A DNA stretch of 64,000 nucleotides from Duganella sp. SG902 (GCF_013376005.1 NZ_JABMJK010000001.1:124001-188000), one strand, 5' to 3'. Positions 37,969 through 46,597 are shown, counted from the stretch's first letter. Notes: generated by a model not told the origin, from the letters alone. Translations and numbers: made by a program.

Positions 37969-37992
37969 ATTTTCAGGAATAATCCTGAGCAA

Positions 37993-38907
37993 TCATCTTG
38001 CGACAATTTTGAGGGGAGATTCGGCGAACGCGTGCTGCACCGCCTGCGCGAAGAAGTCGATCGCATGCTGCACCGGGCCCGGTTGCAAAGGCTGCACCAG
38101 CCAGATATCCAGCACCGGCTTGAAGTCGGAAACGTTGACAATGTCGAGGTGAGCGCGATGGCGGCTGCGCTCCAGGATGGGGCGCGGCATCAATCCCAGT
38201 CCGATACCGCTGGCCGCCAGCCCAAGCTGGAGATCGGTGCCGAAGGTCTCCAGATTGATCTTGAACGACAGTCCCTGCTCCGCCAGCGCGCGGGCCAGAC
38301 CGGCGCGGAAGCCGCAACCGTCGGGGTTGAGCACAAAACCGGTGCTGTAGATGTCGCGCAGCTTGTAACTACGCTTCGGCATCGAATCCTTCCTGGCCAC
38401 CACCACCAATTCGATGCGTCCCAAAGCCCGCCCCGTCAAGCCCTCAGGCAGCACCTTGGTGGCCGGGAACAGGGCCACCGCCGCATCGATCTCCGCGTTG
38501 GCTACCCGCTCCACCAGTTGCGAGCCCCATCCGGACGACACTTCCGTATGCAGCTCCTTGAAAGTGCGGTTCAGCTTTTGCAGGGTATCGAGCAGCACCA
38601 CGTCGCCGATGGTCTGGATCACGCCGATGCGGAACACGCCGGTCGGCGCATGGTCCGCCTGCACCATGGCGCGCAGGCGGTCGACTTCCTGCAGCACGCG
38701 GCCGCATTGGTCGAACACCTGGCGTCCCATGGCGCTGGGCTTGGGCGGCTTGACCGTGCGGTCCAGCAGCTCCACGCCCAGCGCGTGCTCCAGGTTCTGC
38801 ACGCGCCGCGTGATGGCCGACTGGGTCAGCCCCAGGGCCTCGGCCGCGGCGCTGACCGACTGGTTGCGCACCACGGCCACGAAGGCGCTGATGTCATCTA
38901 TTTTCAT
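37993..38907 (-). CDS. LysR-family transcriptional regulator
   Basis: The 304-residue protein has the LysR HTH at residues 1-60 (DISAFVAVVRNQSVSAAAE, GLTQSAITRRVQNLE) and a substrate-binding domain (GVFRIGVIQTIGDVV, LVVVARKDSMPKRSYKL). I use the ATG at 38907 (MKIDDISAF), the usual LysR-type beginning; an ATG at 38928 is an alternative. It is last in a leftward set with the receptor, RidA and amine oxidase genes and lies just upstream of ssuC. Both operons carry the same 38-bp motif in front, so it probably regulates both. It is shorter than CysB/Cbl and not clearly one of them. Confidence 0.88.
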   Translation of the reverse strand: MKIDDISAFVAVVRNQSVSAAAEALGLTQSAITRRVQNLEHALGVELLDRTVKPPKPSAMGRQVFDQCGRVLQEVDRLRAMVQADHAPTGVFRIGVIQTIGDVVLLDTLQKLNRTFKELHTEVSSGWGSQLVERVANAEIDAAVALFPATKVLPEGLTGRALGRIELVVVARKDSMPKRSYKLRDIYSTGFVLNPDGCGFRAGLARALAEQGLSFKINLETFGTDLQLGLAASGIGLGLMPRPILERSRHRAHLDIVNVSDFKPVLDIWLVQPLQPGPVQHAIDFFAQAVQHAFAESPLKIVAR

Positions 38908-38956
38908 GTCGTTATCGAGGTAAGCCATACGAAAAACAGACGTCATCTTAACAGCA

Positions 38957-41317
38957 TCAGAACTTGTAGCTGGCGCGGACGTAGTAATACGAGCCGTTGA
39001 ACGGTATCTGGGCCGACGCCGTGTCGTACTGATACACGCCGAGGTAGCGGCTGATGGCTGGCACCTTGCTGGGATAGACATCAAATAGATTGTTGGCGCC
39101 AACGGCCAGTTGCAGCTTCTTGGTCGCCGCATAGCGCACTTCGAGATCCGTGATGGTTTTCGGCGCATTCTCGATGTGGTTGAACACCGAGGTCGAATAG
39201 ATATTCGGTCCGGAATAGAAGGTCGCCTCGGTGGCGGTCTTGCCGTAGCGGGTGGCGTGCAAGCTGATACTCAGCGCATCCCTGGTCCAGACGCCGCCGA
39301 CGATCAACTTGTTCTTCGGAGTAGCAGTGGTCAGGTAGCCGATCTGCTGGGCGTTGAGCAGGGTTTTGCCATTGCCATCGATACCGACCTTGGTCACCTT
39401 GCTGTTGTTGATATTGGCGCTGGCGTCCCAGTCGATGCGGCCGCCGTTGGCGAAGTTGGTCGGATAGTTCAGCACCAGGTCCACACCCTGCGTGCGGGTG
39501 TCGACGCCATTCGCGAAGTAGCTGGCGCTGACGGAGGACAGGCCGCTCGGCAGCGAGATGCCGGCGCCCGTCAGCGCGGCAATCGCCACCGCGCCGCTGT
39601 AGGTGCCCCCCTGGACGATACGGTCGCGGATATCGATGCGGTAGGCATCCAGCGTGATGTGCAGGTTATCGACAGGTTCCGCCACCAGACCCAGATTGTA
39701 GCTGCGCGATTTTTCAGGGCGCAGCGGCGTGGCGCCCAGCTTGCGCGCCGCATCCGAGTTCACAGCCAACTGGCCGCCGGCGGTGGTTGGCGACACGGCC
39801 AGGCTGGTGTAGTACTCCTGCGCCAGCGACGGCGCGCGGAAGCCCGTGCTGGCGGTGGCGCGCAAGGCCACCTTGGGCGTGAACTCATAGCGGGTCGACA
39901 GCTTGGCGTTGCGGGTGCTGCCGGCATCGCTGTAATGTTCGTAACGGCCGGCCAGTTCACCCTCCCACTCCTTGGTGAACTTGGTGGAGAAGTCGGCGTA
40001 GGCCGCGCCGATATTGCGCGAGTGCTTGCCGGCGCTGACCGGCGACAGGCCTGGCAAGGCCTGCGCACCGCTGCCGTAGTACGAGGCCGGATCGCCGGCG
40101 CCAATCTCATAGGTCTCGCGGCGGAACTCCGCGCCCAGCGCCACGCTCAACGGCGCCGCCAGCCCGGCGTCGAAGGAGCGGGCCAGGTCCCCGTTGGCGG
40201 CTTGCTGCGTGTTCTGGAACTGCGACAGGTGGAAGCTGGTCGGCGTGGCGCCGGTGGCCGCATACAAATCGGTGTTGGCCGAATCGACCATGCCGATCTT
40301 GACGTTGTCGCTGCCGTAGGTGGCGCTCAAGTCCCAGCGCCAGCCGCCGAGATCCGTGCCCTTGATGCCGGCGGTGATGCCGCCGTCGGTCTCGTTGCTG
40401 GTCTCCACTGGCGTGAAGCCGTTCGGGTAGATTTTGGGCAGGCGGTTCGGCAGGCGATAGTTCTGGTAGCTGCCGCCGGTGCGGTGCGCCACCGTGCCGA
40501 AGGCGTACAGCTCCACGTCCTTGCTGAGCGAGATGCCGGCGTTGGCGCCGAAAGATTCGCGGCGGATGTAGGGGTCGCCCAGCGTCTTGTTGGCGAAGGT
40601 GCCGGTGCGTTCGTCCGGGCCGCTGCGGAAGCTGTGCTCATGGCGGCGGTACTCCGCGCTCAGGTGCAGGAAACCGTCTTCGCCCAGCGTAAGGCCGGCG
40701 TCGGCCGCGCCACCCAGGGTGAAACCGTCGCCACGCGAGTATTCGCCGCTGGTCGCGGTCACGCCAGCGCCACTGCTGCTGTTTTTCAGGATGATGTTGA
40801 TCACGCCCGCGATCGCGTCCGAACCGTATTGTGCGGCGGCCCCGTCGCGCAGCACCTCGATGTGATCGACCGCGCTGACTGGAATCAGGTCCACGTCCAC
40901 TGGCGTAGCGCCCTGCTGCGAGCCAGGATCGGCGGTGATATTGGCCGAGGTGTGGCGGCGCTTGCCGTTCACCAGCAGCAGCACGTGGTTAGGGCTCAGG
41001 CCACGCAGCGTCAGGGCGCTGGTCAGGTTGGCGGCATCGCCGGTTTGCGCGAGGCGATTCACGGAAGGCAGCAGCTTGACCAGCGCGTCACGCAGGTCGG
41101 TCTGGCCGGTGCGCTGCAAGTCCTTGGCGCTGATGACGTCAATGGGGCTCAGGCTTTCGCCGGCGGAGCGTTGGATGTCACGGGTGCCTGTGACCACCAC
41201 GTCCTGGATGGCGCCGGCGGCGGCGGGTGTGTTGGAGATGGCATCAGCGTCGACAGCCCATGCGGGCGACGCGGCGTACAGAAGGGAGATGGCGATGGCT
41301 ATTTTCGTGTGCTTCAT
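38957..41317 (-). CDS. TonB-dependent receptor of the amine oxidase operon
   Basis: The 786-residue protein has signal peptide MKHTKIAIAISLLYAASPAWA, a plug (ESLSPIDVISAKDLQRTGQT, GLSPNHVLLLVNGKRRHTSA, VLRDGAAAQYGSDAIAGVIN) and a barrel ending GSYYYVRASYKF. The plug resembles that of the receptor at 26505, including the KRRH segment, so the two may import related compounds. It follows the RidA-like gene by 28 bp. Confidence 0.9.
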   Translation of the reverse strand: MKHTKIAIAISLLYAASPAWAVDADAISNTPAAAGAIQDVVVTGTRDIQRSAGESLSPIDVISAKDLQRTGQTDLRDALVKLLPSVNRLAQTGDAANLTSALTLRGLSPNHVLLLVNGKRRHTSANITADPGSQQGATPVDVDLIPVSAVDHIEVLRDGAAAQYGSDAIAGVINIILKNSSSGAGVTATSGEYSRGDGFTLGGAADAGLTLGEDGFLHLSAEYRRHEHSFRSGPDERTGTFANKTLGDPYIRRESFGANAGISLSKDVELYAFGTVAHRTGGSYQNYRLPNRLPKIYPNGFTPVETSNETDGGITAGIKGTDLGGWRWDLSATYGSDNVKIGMVDSANTDLYAATGATPTSFHLSQFQNTQQAANGDLARSFDAGLAAPLSVALGAEFRRETYEIGAGDPASYYGSGAQALPGLSPVSAGKHSRNIGAAYADFSTKFTKEWEGELAGRYEHYSDAGSTRNAKLSTRYEFTPKVALRATASTGFRAPSLAQEYYTSLAVSPTTAGGQLAVNSDAARKLGATPLRPEKSRSYNLGLVAEPVDNLHITLDAYRIDIRDRIVQGGTYSGAVAIAALTGAGISLPSGLSSVSASYFANGVDTRTQGVDLVLNYPTNFANGGRIDWDASANINNSKVTKVGIDGNGKTLLNAQQIGYLTTATPKNKLIVGGVWTRDALSISLHATRYGKTATEATFYSGPNIYSTSVFNHIENAPKTITDLEVRYAATKKLQLAVGANNLFDVYPSKVPAISRYLGVYQYDTASAQIPFNGSYYYVRASYKF

Positions 41318-41345
41318 GCGGGAGGGCTCCAGTTTCGGTTGAGTT

Positions 41346-41807
41346 TTATTTTTTGACGCGGGCGGCGATCAGGTCGATTTCCACCAGCGCGCCGGGCAGC
41401 GGCAACGCGGCCACCTGCAGCGCGGTGCGCGCCGGTTTGTTCGGTTGTTCGGCGGTGCCGAAGAATTGGCCGAACGAGGCGTTCAAGCCCTTGAAATCGA
41501 GCTTGTTATCGAGCTTGGGGTCACCGACCAGGAACACGCGCAGCGACACCACGTCCGCGAAGGTCAGGCCCTCGTTGGCCAACGCGGCTTTCAAGCGCGT
41601 GAGCACGGACTGGGTTTGGGTTTGTGTGTCGCCGTCGACCGATTCCGGCAGCACGCCGCTGAAATAGACGGTTTCCGCACCGGCAGGCACTGAGACCGCC
41701 ACCGAGATCGGGAAGTTGGAGTTGGGGATGGGGGTGCGCTTGATCTGTTGCGCGTGGGCGGAGGAAGCGGCGATCAACAGTGCGGCGAGCAGTAATTTGG
41801 TTTTCAT
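41346..41807 (-). CDS. RidA-family protein with signal peptide
   Basis: I chose the ATG at 41807 because AAAGGACTTGCC precedes it and it opens a clean signal peptide (MKTKLLLAALLIAASSAHAQ); the protein is 153 residues. The RidA core is seen in VYFSGVLPESVDGD, ALANEGLTFADVVSLRVFLV and the ARTALQVAALPLPGALVEID segment that holds the catalytic Arg. RidA proteins hydrolyse reactive imines, but cytoplasmic forms are the rule. Being exported and next to a Tat-exported amine oxidase, it would hydrolyse the imine product in the periplasm. Confidence 0.88.
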   Translation of the reverse strand: MKTKLLLAALLIAASSAHAQQIKRTPIPNSNFPISVAVSVPAGAETVYFSGVLPESVDGDTQTQTQSVLTRLKAALANEGLTFADVVSLRVFLVGDPKLDNKLDFKGLNASFGQFFGTAEQPNKPARTALQVAALPLPGALVEIDLIAARVKK

Positions 41808-41847
41808 GGCAAGTCCTTTCATCAGAGTGCGCGAGGGCGCGGAATCA

Positions 41848-43410
41848 TCAAGCGGCAACGCGGCCGGCGATGGCGGCGACGGCGTGGTGGGCGGACAGCG
41901 CGGCGCCCTCCTGCCAGGCGCCGATCTGGCTCAGATATTCGCCGGCGAAGTGCACACGGCCTTCGGGTTGGTTCAAACGGGTATACTCCTTTTCCGCCGG
42001 CGTGGCCCAGTGCACCCACGAGCCCAGGCTGTACGGCACCTTGTGCCATGCGACGCTGACCGGATTTTTCAATTCCGCGCCACGGCCAGGATGGACGCGG
42101 TCGATCACGCCGCGCGATGACGCGAACTGTGCGCTCAATGGCTGTGCCGTGAAGTCGCGCGCGTTCTGGCCGATGTTGTAGCAGCCCACCAGCACACCGG
42201 TCTTCTTGTGGAAGCCGCCGCTCGGATACCAGATCAATGAGGTTTCGTGCTTCACCACCGAGATGCCGCCGTAGATCTGCGCGTCGGTCTCCCAGAAGCG
42301 GCGCGACTGCCAAGCGATCTTGCTGGCGGTATCGTAGTGGACGTTACTGATGGCCTGTTTCACCTCGGGCGAGAAGTTGGTTTCCACCTGTGCCAGCACC
42401 GGCAACGGGAAAGTGACGATGGCGTAATCGGCCGACAGTGTCCTCAGCTTGCCGCTAGCGCGGTCGCGCACCACTACATCCACGCCCTTGTCCTTGTTGG
42501 TGATCGATTTCACCTCGGTGTTCAGGCGCGAGATGTCTTTCAGGCGCTGGTGGAAGGCGTGCGGGATGCGGTCCATGCCGCCCACTGGTTGCAGCATGGT
42601 CGGTTGGAAGATCAGCAGCTCGTCAAAGATCAATGCGGTCCACAGGTCGGGATCGAGCAAGGCTTCCAGCGGCAGCGGATCGTTGCGCTCCCCGACTTTC
42701 CCGGCGGCGCCGGGATAGACCTTGTAGCCGGAACGTTCGCTGCCCTTGAACTCCGCCTGCGGCGTCAGGTCGCCGTAGACCTTGAGGAATTCCACCAGTT
42801 TGGCGCGGTCTTCGACACTCAGTTCCTGATCCAGCGCGCCCTTGCTGGTTGCCTTGGCCAGCAGTTCGGAGATGTGCCCACGCACGTCGTTGACGGCGCG
42901 GCGCAGCTGGATCGGCTGGCCGCCCTTGGCCGCATCCGGCAGGAAGTAGGCGCTGCGGCTGGTGTTCACCTCCGCCTCCAGCTCAACGCCGAATTCGCGG
43001 CAGTAGCCGAGGATGGTCTGGTGATGGCTCGGCAGACGCGCCGGGCCGGCATTGAAGTAGTGGCCCGGCTCAAAGTCCGCCACCTGTGTGCTGCCATCGT
43101 TGAGTTCTATGCGCGTCCCATTGCGGATGGTCCAATTACGGCCACCGACGCGGTCGCGCGCTTCGATCAACTGCACTTGATAGCCAGCCTTGCGTAATTC
43201 GTACGCCGACACCAGGCCGGCAATGCCGGCGCCCAGCACCAGCACCTTGATGCCCTTGCCCGAGCCGGGGGCCAGTTGCAGCGCGGGCGCGTCGCCAGCG
43301 GCGGCGATGCCAGTGGCGCCAAGGCCTAGTGTGGTCATGGCTGCCGCAGCCGCCGCGTAGCCACTGGTGGCGGCAAGCTGCATCAGGAATGTCCTGCGTG
43401 TTACGGTCAT
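41848..43410 (-). CDS. Tat-exported flavin amine oxidase
   Basis: The 520-residue protein begins MTVTRRTFLMQLAATSGYAA, a twin-arginine signal; this ATG has GGAGCGATCT upstream and is preferred over 43422. FAD binding is shown by VLVLGAGIAGLVSAYELRKAGY and EARDRVGGRNWTIR, and the C-terminal VHFAGEYLSQIGAWQEGAALSA. This is the L-amino-acid/monoamine oxidase family, which gives imine, hydrogen peroxide and later ammonia. It is the first gene of an operon with an exported RidA and a TonB receptor. The amine substrate is unknown; a sulfur-containing amine is possible from the shared promoter motif. Confidence 0.9.
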   Translation of the reverse strand: MTVTRRTFLMQLAATSGYAAAAAAMTTLGLGATGIAAAGDAPALQLAPGSGKGIKVLVLGAGIAGLVSAYELRKAGYQVQLIEARDRVGGRNWTIRNGTRIELNDGSTQVADFEPGHYFNAGPARLPSHHQTILGYCREFGVELEAEVNTSRSAYFLPDAAKGGQPIQLRRAVNDVRGHISELLAKATSKGALDQELSVEDRAKLVEFLKVYGDLTPQAEFKGSERSGYKVYPGAAGKVGERNDPLPLEALLDPDLWTALIFDELLIFQPTMLQPVGGMDRIPHAFHQRLKDISRLNTEVKSITNKDKGVDVVVRDRASGKLRTLSADYAIVTFPLPVLAQVETNFSPEVKQAISNVHYDTASKIAWQSRRFWETDAQIYGGISVVKHETSLIWYPSGGFHKKTGVLVGCYNIGQNARDFTAQPLSAQFASSRGVIDRVHPGRGAELKNPVSVAWHKVPYSLGSWVHWATPAEKEYTRLNQPEGRVHFAGEYLSQIGAWQEGAALSAHHAVAAIAGRVAA

Positions 43411-43458
43411 AGATCGCTCCATATCGGTGAGTTTGAACCGATCTTATGACGCGCCAAC

Positions 43459-43496
43459 ATTATGTATAAACTAATTCTTTATCATATTGAAATATG
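43459..43496 (-). promoter_or_regulatory. Shared 38-bp promoter motif, copy 2 (amine oxidase / divergent SsuA)
   Basis: The segment matches 37931-37968 at 28 of 38 positions. It begins ATTATG, contains AAACTAATTCTTT and ends TATTGAAATATG. It stands 48 bp upstream of the amine oxidase start in the 213-bp gap (43411-43623) shared with the divergent binding-protein gene. I see nothing else defined in that gap apart from the AGGAG ribosome site of the rightward gene. Confidence 0.6.
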
Positions 43497-43623
43497 AAAT
43501 TTGTGAATAATGTGTTTTCATCGGCGATATGTGCTTGCGCTATATTCAAAGTCGAAAGCATTCGTTTCAATCGCTGGCGGCGGCGTCGTACCATCGTGGG
43601 ATAACCATCTTCAGGAGCCGATC

Positions 43624-44562
43624 ATGCAACGCCGTACCATGCTGTCCTTGTTATCCCTGCTGCCGATCGCGTCGTGGGCACAAAAAGCGCCCTCCACGCT
43701 GCGTATTGGCTATCAGAAGTCATCCACCCTGCTGACGGTGCTGAAAGTACGCGGGCAACTGGAGCAGGACCTGGCGCCGCTGGGTGTGAAAGTGACGTGG
43801 CATGAATTCTCCAGCGGCCTGCCGTTGCTGGAGGCCTTGAATGTGGGCGGAGTGGACCTGAGCGCCGACGTGGCCGATACGGTGCCGGTGTTCGCACAGG
43901 CGGCCGGCGCGCAGCTGACTTACTTCGCGCAGGAAGCGCCCTCGCCTTCGGCGCAAGCCATCGTGGTGCGCGCGGATTCACCGATCAACAGCGTGGCGGA
44001 CTTGAAGGGCAAGAAGATTGCCGTCACCAAGGCCGCCGGCAGCCACTATTTGCTGATCTCCGCGCTGGACAAGGCGGGACTGCGCTTCAAGGACATCGAG
44101 CCGGCTTACCTGACGCCAGCCGATGGGCGCGCGGCGTTTGAGCGCGGCAGCGTGGCGGCCTGGGTAACGTGGGATCCGTACCTGGCCGGCGTGCAGAACC
44201 AGTCGCAAGTGCGTGTGCTGGCCGACGGCCGTAACGTGGCGGATTACCAGCGCTACTATCTGGCGTCGACGGCTTACGCCACCGCACATCCGGAAGTGCT
44301 GGCGGTGGTGTTCGAAGCCTTGCGCAAGACCGGCAAATGGGTCAAACAATCGCCCAAGGAAGCGGCGGAGCTGCTGGCGCCAGCGTGGGGCCTGGACGCG
44401 AAGACGGTGGAACTGGCCAACAGCCGCCGCAGCTACGCCGTGAGGCTGGTGCTGAAGGATGCGCTGGGCGAACAGCAACGCATTGCGGACGCGTTTTACG
44501 GCGAAGGCCTCCTGCCCCGCAAACTCGACGCCACCGCAGTGCCGCTCTGGCGCTTGCGTTGA
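43624..44562 (+). CDS. Aliphatic-sulfonate ABC transporter substrate-binding protein (SsuA type)
   Basis: The ATG at 43624 follows AGGAGCCGATC and opens the signal peptide MQRRTMLSLLSLLPIASWAQ, giving 312 residues. The body is typical SsuA: LRIGYQKSSTLLTVLK, VTWHEFSSGLPLLEALNVGG, VDLSADVADTVPVFAQAAGA, KKIAVTKAAGSHYLLI and VAAWVTWDPYLAGVQ. It is the closest of the three binding proteins to true SsuA. It is transcribed away from the amine oxidase and has no transporter gene beside it, so it should use the SsuBC pair at 36267-37883. Confidence 0.92.
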   Translation: MQRRTMLSLLSLLPIASWAQKAPSTLRIGYQKSSTLLTVLKVRGQLEQDLAPLGVKVTWHEFSSGLPLLEALNVGGVDLSADVADTVPVFAQAAGAQLTYFAQEAPSPSAQAIVVRADSPINSVADLKGKKIAVTKAAGSHYLLISALDKAGLRFKDIEPAYLTPADGRAAFERGSVAAWVTWDPYLAGVQNQSQVRVLADGRNVADYQRYYLASTAYATAHPEVLAVVFEALRKTGKWVKQSPKEAAELLAPAWGLDAKTVELANSRRSYAVRLVLKDALGEQQRIADAFYGEGLLPRKLDATAVPLWRLR

Positions 44563-44599
44563 TTCGCGATCAGGAACTCATCAGCCGAGTGGGAACTTG

Positions 44600-44705
44600 G
44601 GGCGTTGTCGCCCCTCCTCGTGGGCTCAAGGCGCAGCGCGATGACAGCGTCCAGGATGTCGTCCCTGGCTTTGAAGTGGTGATAGAAATTCCCCGCGAGA
44701 TCCAA
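44600..44705 (-). pseudogene. Remnant of a TetR-family regulator gene
   Basis: The minus-strand frame reads LDLAGNFYHHFKARDDILDA then VIALRLE, which is the recognition-helix end and the following helix of a TetR DNA-binding domain. The start of the domain is missing, replaced exactly at 44706 by the palindromic element, and the frame loses resemblance after about 35 residues. It is a truncated leftover without function. Confidence 0.6.
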
Positions 44706-44846
44706 ATGCCGCTAAGTTAAGGCTTATTGGACCGCAAACTGATGAGCCGTCATTCCCGCGCAGGCGGGAATCCATAGGGCGCGTGGTCATAAGTTCAGCA
44801 TGGATTCCCGCCTTCGCGGGCATGACGACTCTTAACTTGGCGGCAT
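44706..44846. mobile_element. Palindromic MITE-like element, 141 bp
   Basis: The outer ends are 16-bp inverted repeats with one mismatch: ATGCCGCTAAGTTAAG at 44706-44721 and CTTAACTTGGCGGCAT at 44831-44846. Inside are inverted arms with cores ATTCCCGCGCAGGCGGGAAT and ATTCCCGCCTTCGCGGG, themselves small hairpins. The left border cuts a TetR remnant. The right end supplies the last residues and stop of the PhnD-like gene. No coding sequence is present and I see no clear target duplication. Confidence 0.6.
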
Positions 44847-45656
44847 TACCGCGCGATCCCCACTGAATAATGCAGGATACCCCGCTGCGACAGCTTCGGA
44901 CTCCAACTGGGCGATGCGGTTGTAATCGGCATCGGGACGATGCTGGAAGGCTTTGATGCGAACCGCCGTCATGTGCTCGCGCAGTCGCGGGCTGGGTGAG
45001 AGCAAGGCGCGGCGCAGGTGTAACCGCACCTCATCCGGCACGCTGTGCGCGGTAATCAGCGGCAGGCCAGGTGAGGATGCGGAGTATTGCAGGATCTTGA
45101 TGCCCTGGATGATGTCCGGCAGTTCGCCGCGCAGATAGCCGAAGGTGACGCAGTCGATGGCGGCGATGTCAGCCTCCTCTTCACGTACCGCGCGCAGGCT
45201 GGCGACGTGACTGCCAGTCCATTTCACTCTGCCGAAGAAGCGGCCGTCGCGCGCCAGTGGCGCCGCCGCGTGCCGCAGCACGTTCATGCCGCTGTTGGAG
45301 TGCTGGTCGTTGACGGCAGCGGTCAGGCCACGCGCTTCGGCCAGCGACTTCACGCCATCCACAGCGCGGGTGACGATGACGCTGGCGTAGTTGCTGCCAT
45401 CGCAGCCGGGAAAATCAAAACACGGCGTTGCCAGCAAGGTCGTCACGCCGCGCAGGAAGCTCACATAGGGATAACCGCAAGTCTGGCCGACCAGCAGGTC
45501 CGGGCGGCGCCACAGGGCCGGCAGCTCCGGTTCGCGCAGCAGCTGCGCTTCATCGCGCACGCCAGCATCGACCAACAAGGTCGCCAGCAACGCCTCGTAC
45601 TCCCGCTGCAGGCGCGGGGTGACGTTATACATCGGCAGGGATACGGTCCAGTTCAT
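44832..45656 (-). CDS. PhnD-like phosphate/phosphonate-type binding protein without signal peptide
   Basis: The 274-residue protein shows the periplasmic-binding fold of the PhnD group: WRRPDLLVGQTCGYPYV, CDGSNYASVIVTRAVDGVK, AVNDQHSNSGMNVLRHA and IAAIDCVTFGYLRGELPDI. It begins MNWTVSLPMYNVTPRLQREY with no signal peptide, unusual for a transport binding protein. The start overlaps the desaturase stop (ATGA), so both are made from one transcript. The last four residues and the stop lie in the palindromic element's end. A cytoplasmic ligand-binding role is possible. Confidence 0.78.
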   Translation of the reverse strand: MNWTVSLPMYNVTPRLQREYEALLATLLVDAGVRDEAQLLREPELPALWRRPDLLVGQTCGYPYVSFLRGVTTLLATPCFDFPGCDGSNYASVIVTRAVDGVKSLAEARGLTAAVNDQHSNSGMNVLRHAAAPLARDGRFFGRVKWTGSHVASLRAVREEEADIAAIDCVTFGYLRGELPDIIQGIKILQYSASSPGLPLITAHSVPDEVRLHLRRALLSPSPRLREHMTAVRIKAFQHRPDADYNRIAQLESEAVAAGYPALFSGDRAVMPPS

Positions 45657-46597
45657 GGCATGCGAGGGTGTACAGGGGCGTCGATGGGATGGAAGCCGTA
45701 GCGGCGCATCAGCTCACCGTAACCGTCGATCTGGAAGCCGCCGCTGCGCGCATTATAAGCCTCGCGCCGCGCACCATACACGCGCGGCAGCAGATACCAC
45801 GGCAGCGATGGCAGATCGTGGTGCACCAGATGCAGGTTATTGTTCAGGAACAGGATGCGGAACACCAGGCCGGCGTCATTCAGCACGATGCGCTGCTTGT
45901 GGTCTTCGGCCGGGCGGTGTTCATAATAGGAGCGTATCATCGCCAGCGATTGCGCCGGATACGAGATCGCCAACAGATACCACAGCGCCGACACGCCAAA
46001 CGCCGCATCGATCCACCACAACAGGGCCGCTAGCATCGACAGGTGGCGCAGCCATACGCCGGCATCGCGCCAGTCGCCGCGCGCAAGCTGGTGTGCCGCA
46101 CCGCCCCAGGTGGTGGCGATCGCCAGCGCCGGCCCGATCGCCAGCCGGCCCCAGAACGTCTTGTTCAGCCAATGCAGCGCGCGCAGCGGGCGGCTCATGG
46201 CCTGCCACTCGGCGAGCGACACATAGGTGCTCTCGGCGTCCAGCTCCGGCAGCGTGAGGTCGAAATCGTTGTGATGGCGCAGATGGCTCTCGCGGTAAAT
46301 CTCGTACGGATACCACACCGCCAGCGGCGCATAGCCGAACACGCGGTTGAGCCACGGCCACCGCGTGGGATGGCCATGGATCAGCTCATGCTGGAGCGAC
46401 ATGTACCAGGCGCACCACCACACCATCATCAGCGTGGCCGGCACGGCGCCCAGCAGCGGCCAACAGGCCAGCGTAGCGAGCCAGCCGCCATAAATCACCA
46501 CGATCAGCAGCCATGTGGGCCATTCGCCGCGCCACAATGGGCGGCTGCGTTCCGTCGTCACTTCCTTCCGCTGTGCGTCATCGATCCAAGCTTGCAT
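45653..46597 (-). CDS. Fatty-acid desaturase family membrane protein
   Basis: I chose the ATG at 46597 (MQAWIDDAQRKEV), behind TAGGAGATTTG; the protein is 314 residues. Three His boxes are present: HELIHGH, HLRHH and HLVHHDLP, which hold the di-iron centre. Hydrophobic segments include WPTWLLIVVIYGGWLATLA. It would desaturate or hydroxylate an acyl chain in the inner membrane. It is coupled to the PhnD-like gene. Its upstream region faces the TetR-controlled promoter of the esterase gene at 46737, 88 bp away. Confidence 0.85.
   Translation of the reverse strand: MQAWIDDAQRKEVTTERSRPLWRGEWPTWLLIVVIYGGWLATLACWPLLGAVPATLMMVWWCAWYMSLQHELIHGHPTRWPWLNRVFGYAPLAVWYPYEIYRESHLRHHNDFDLTLPELDAESTYVSLAEWQAMSRPLRALHWLNKTFWGRLAIGPALAIATTWGGAAHQLARGDWRDAGVWLRHLSMLAALLWWIDAAFGVSALWYLLAISYPAQSLAMIRSYYEHRPAEDHKQRIVLNDAGLVFRILFLNNNLHLVHHDLPSLPWYLLPRVYGARREAYNARSGGFQIDGYGELMRRYGFHPIDAPVHPRMP

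Noticed and set aside
39110..41356. 748-codon rightward open frame opposite a TonB receptor
   Set aside because: Arg/Val/Gly-rich shadow translation; the receptor has signal peptide, plug and barrel end.
44740..44830. Considered as a CRISPR-like repeat array
   Set aside because: Only two inverted, not direct, copies with hairpin symmetry are present and there are no spacers or cas genes.
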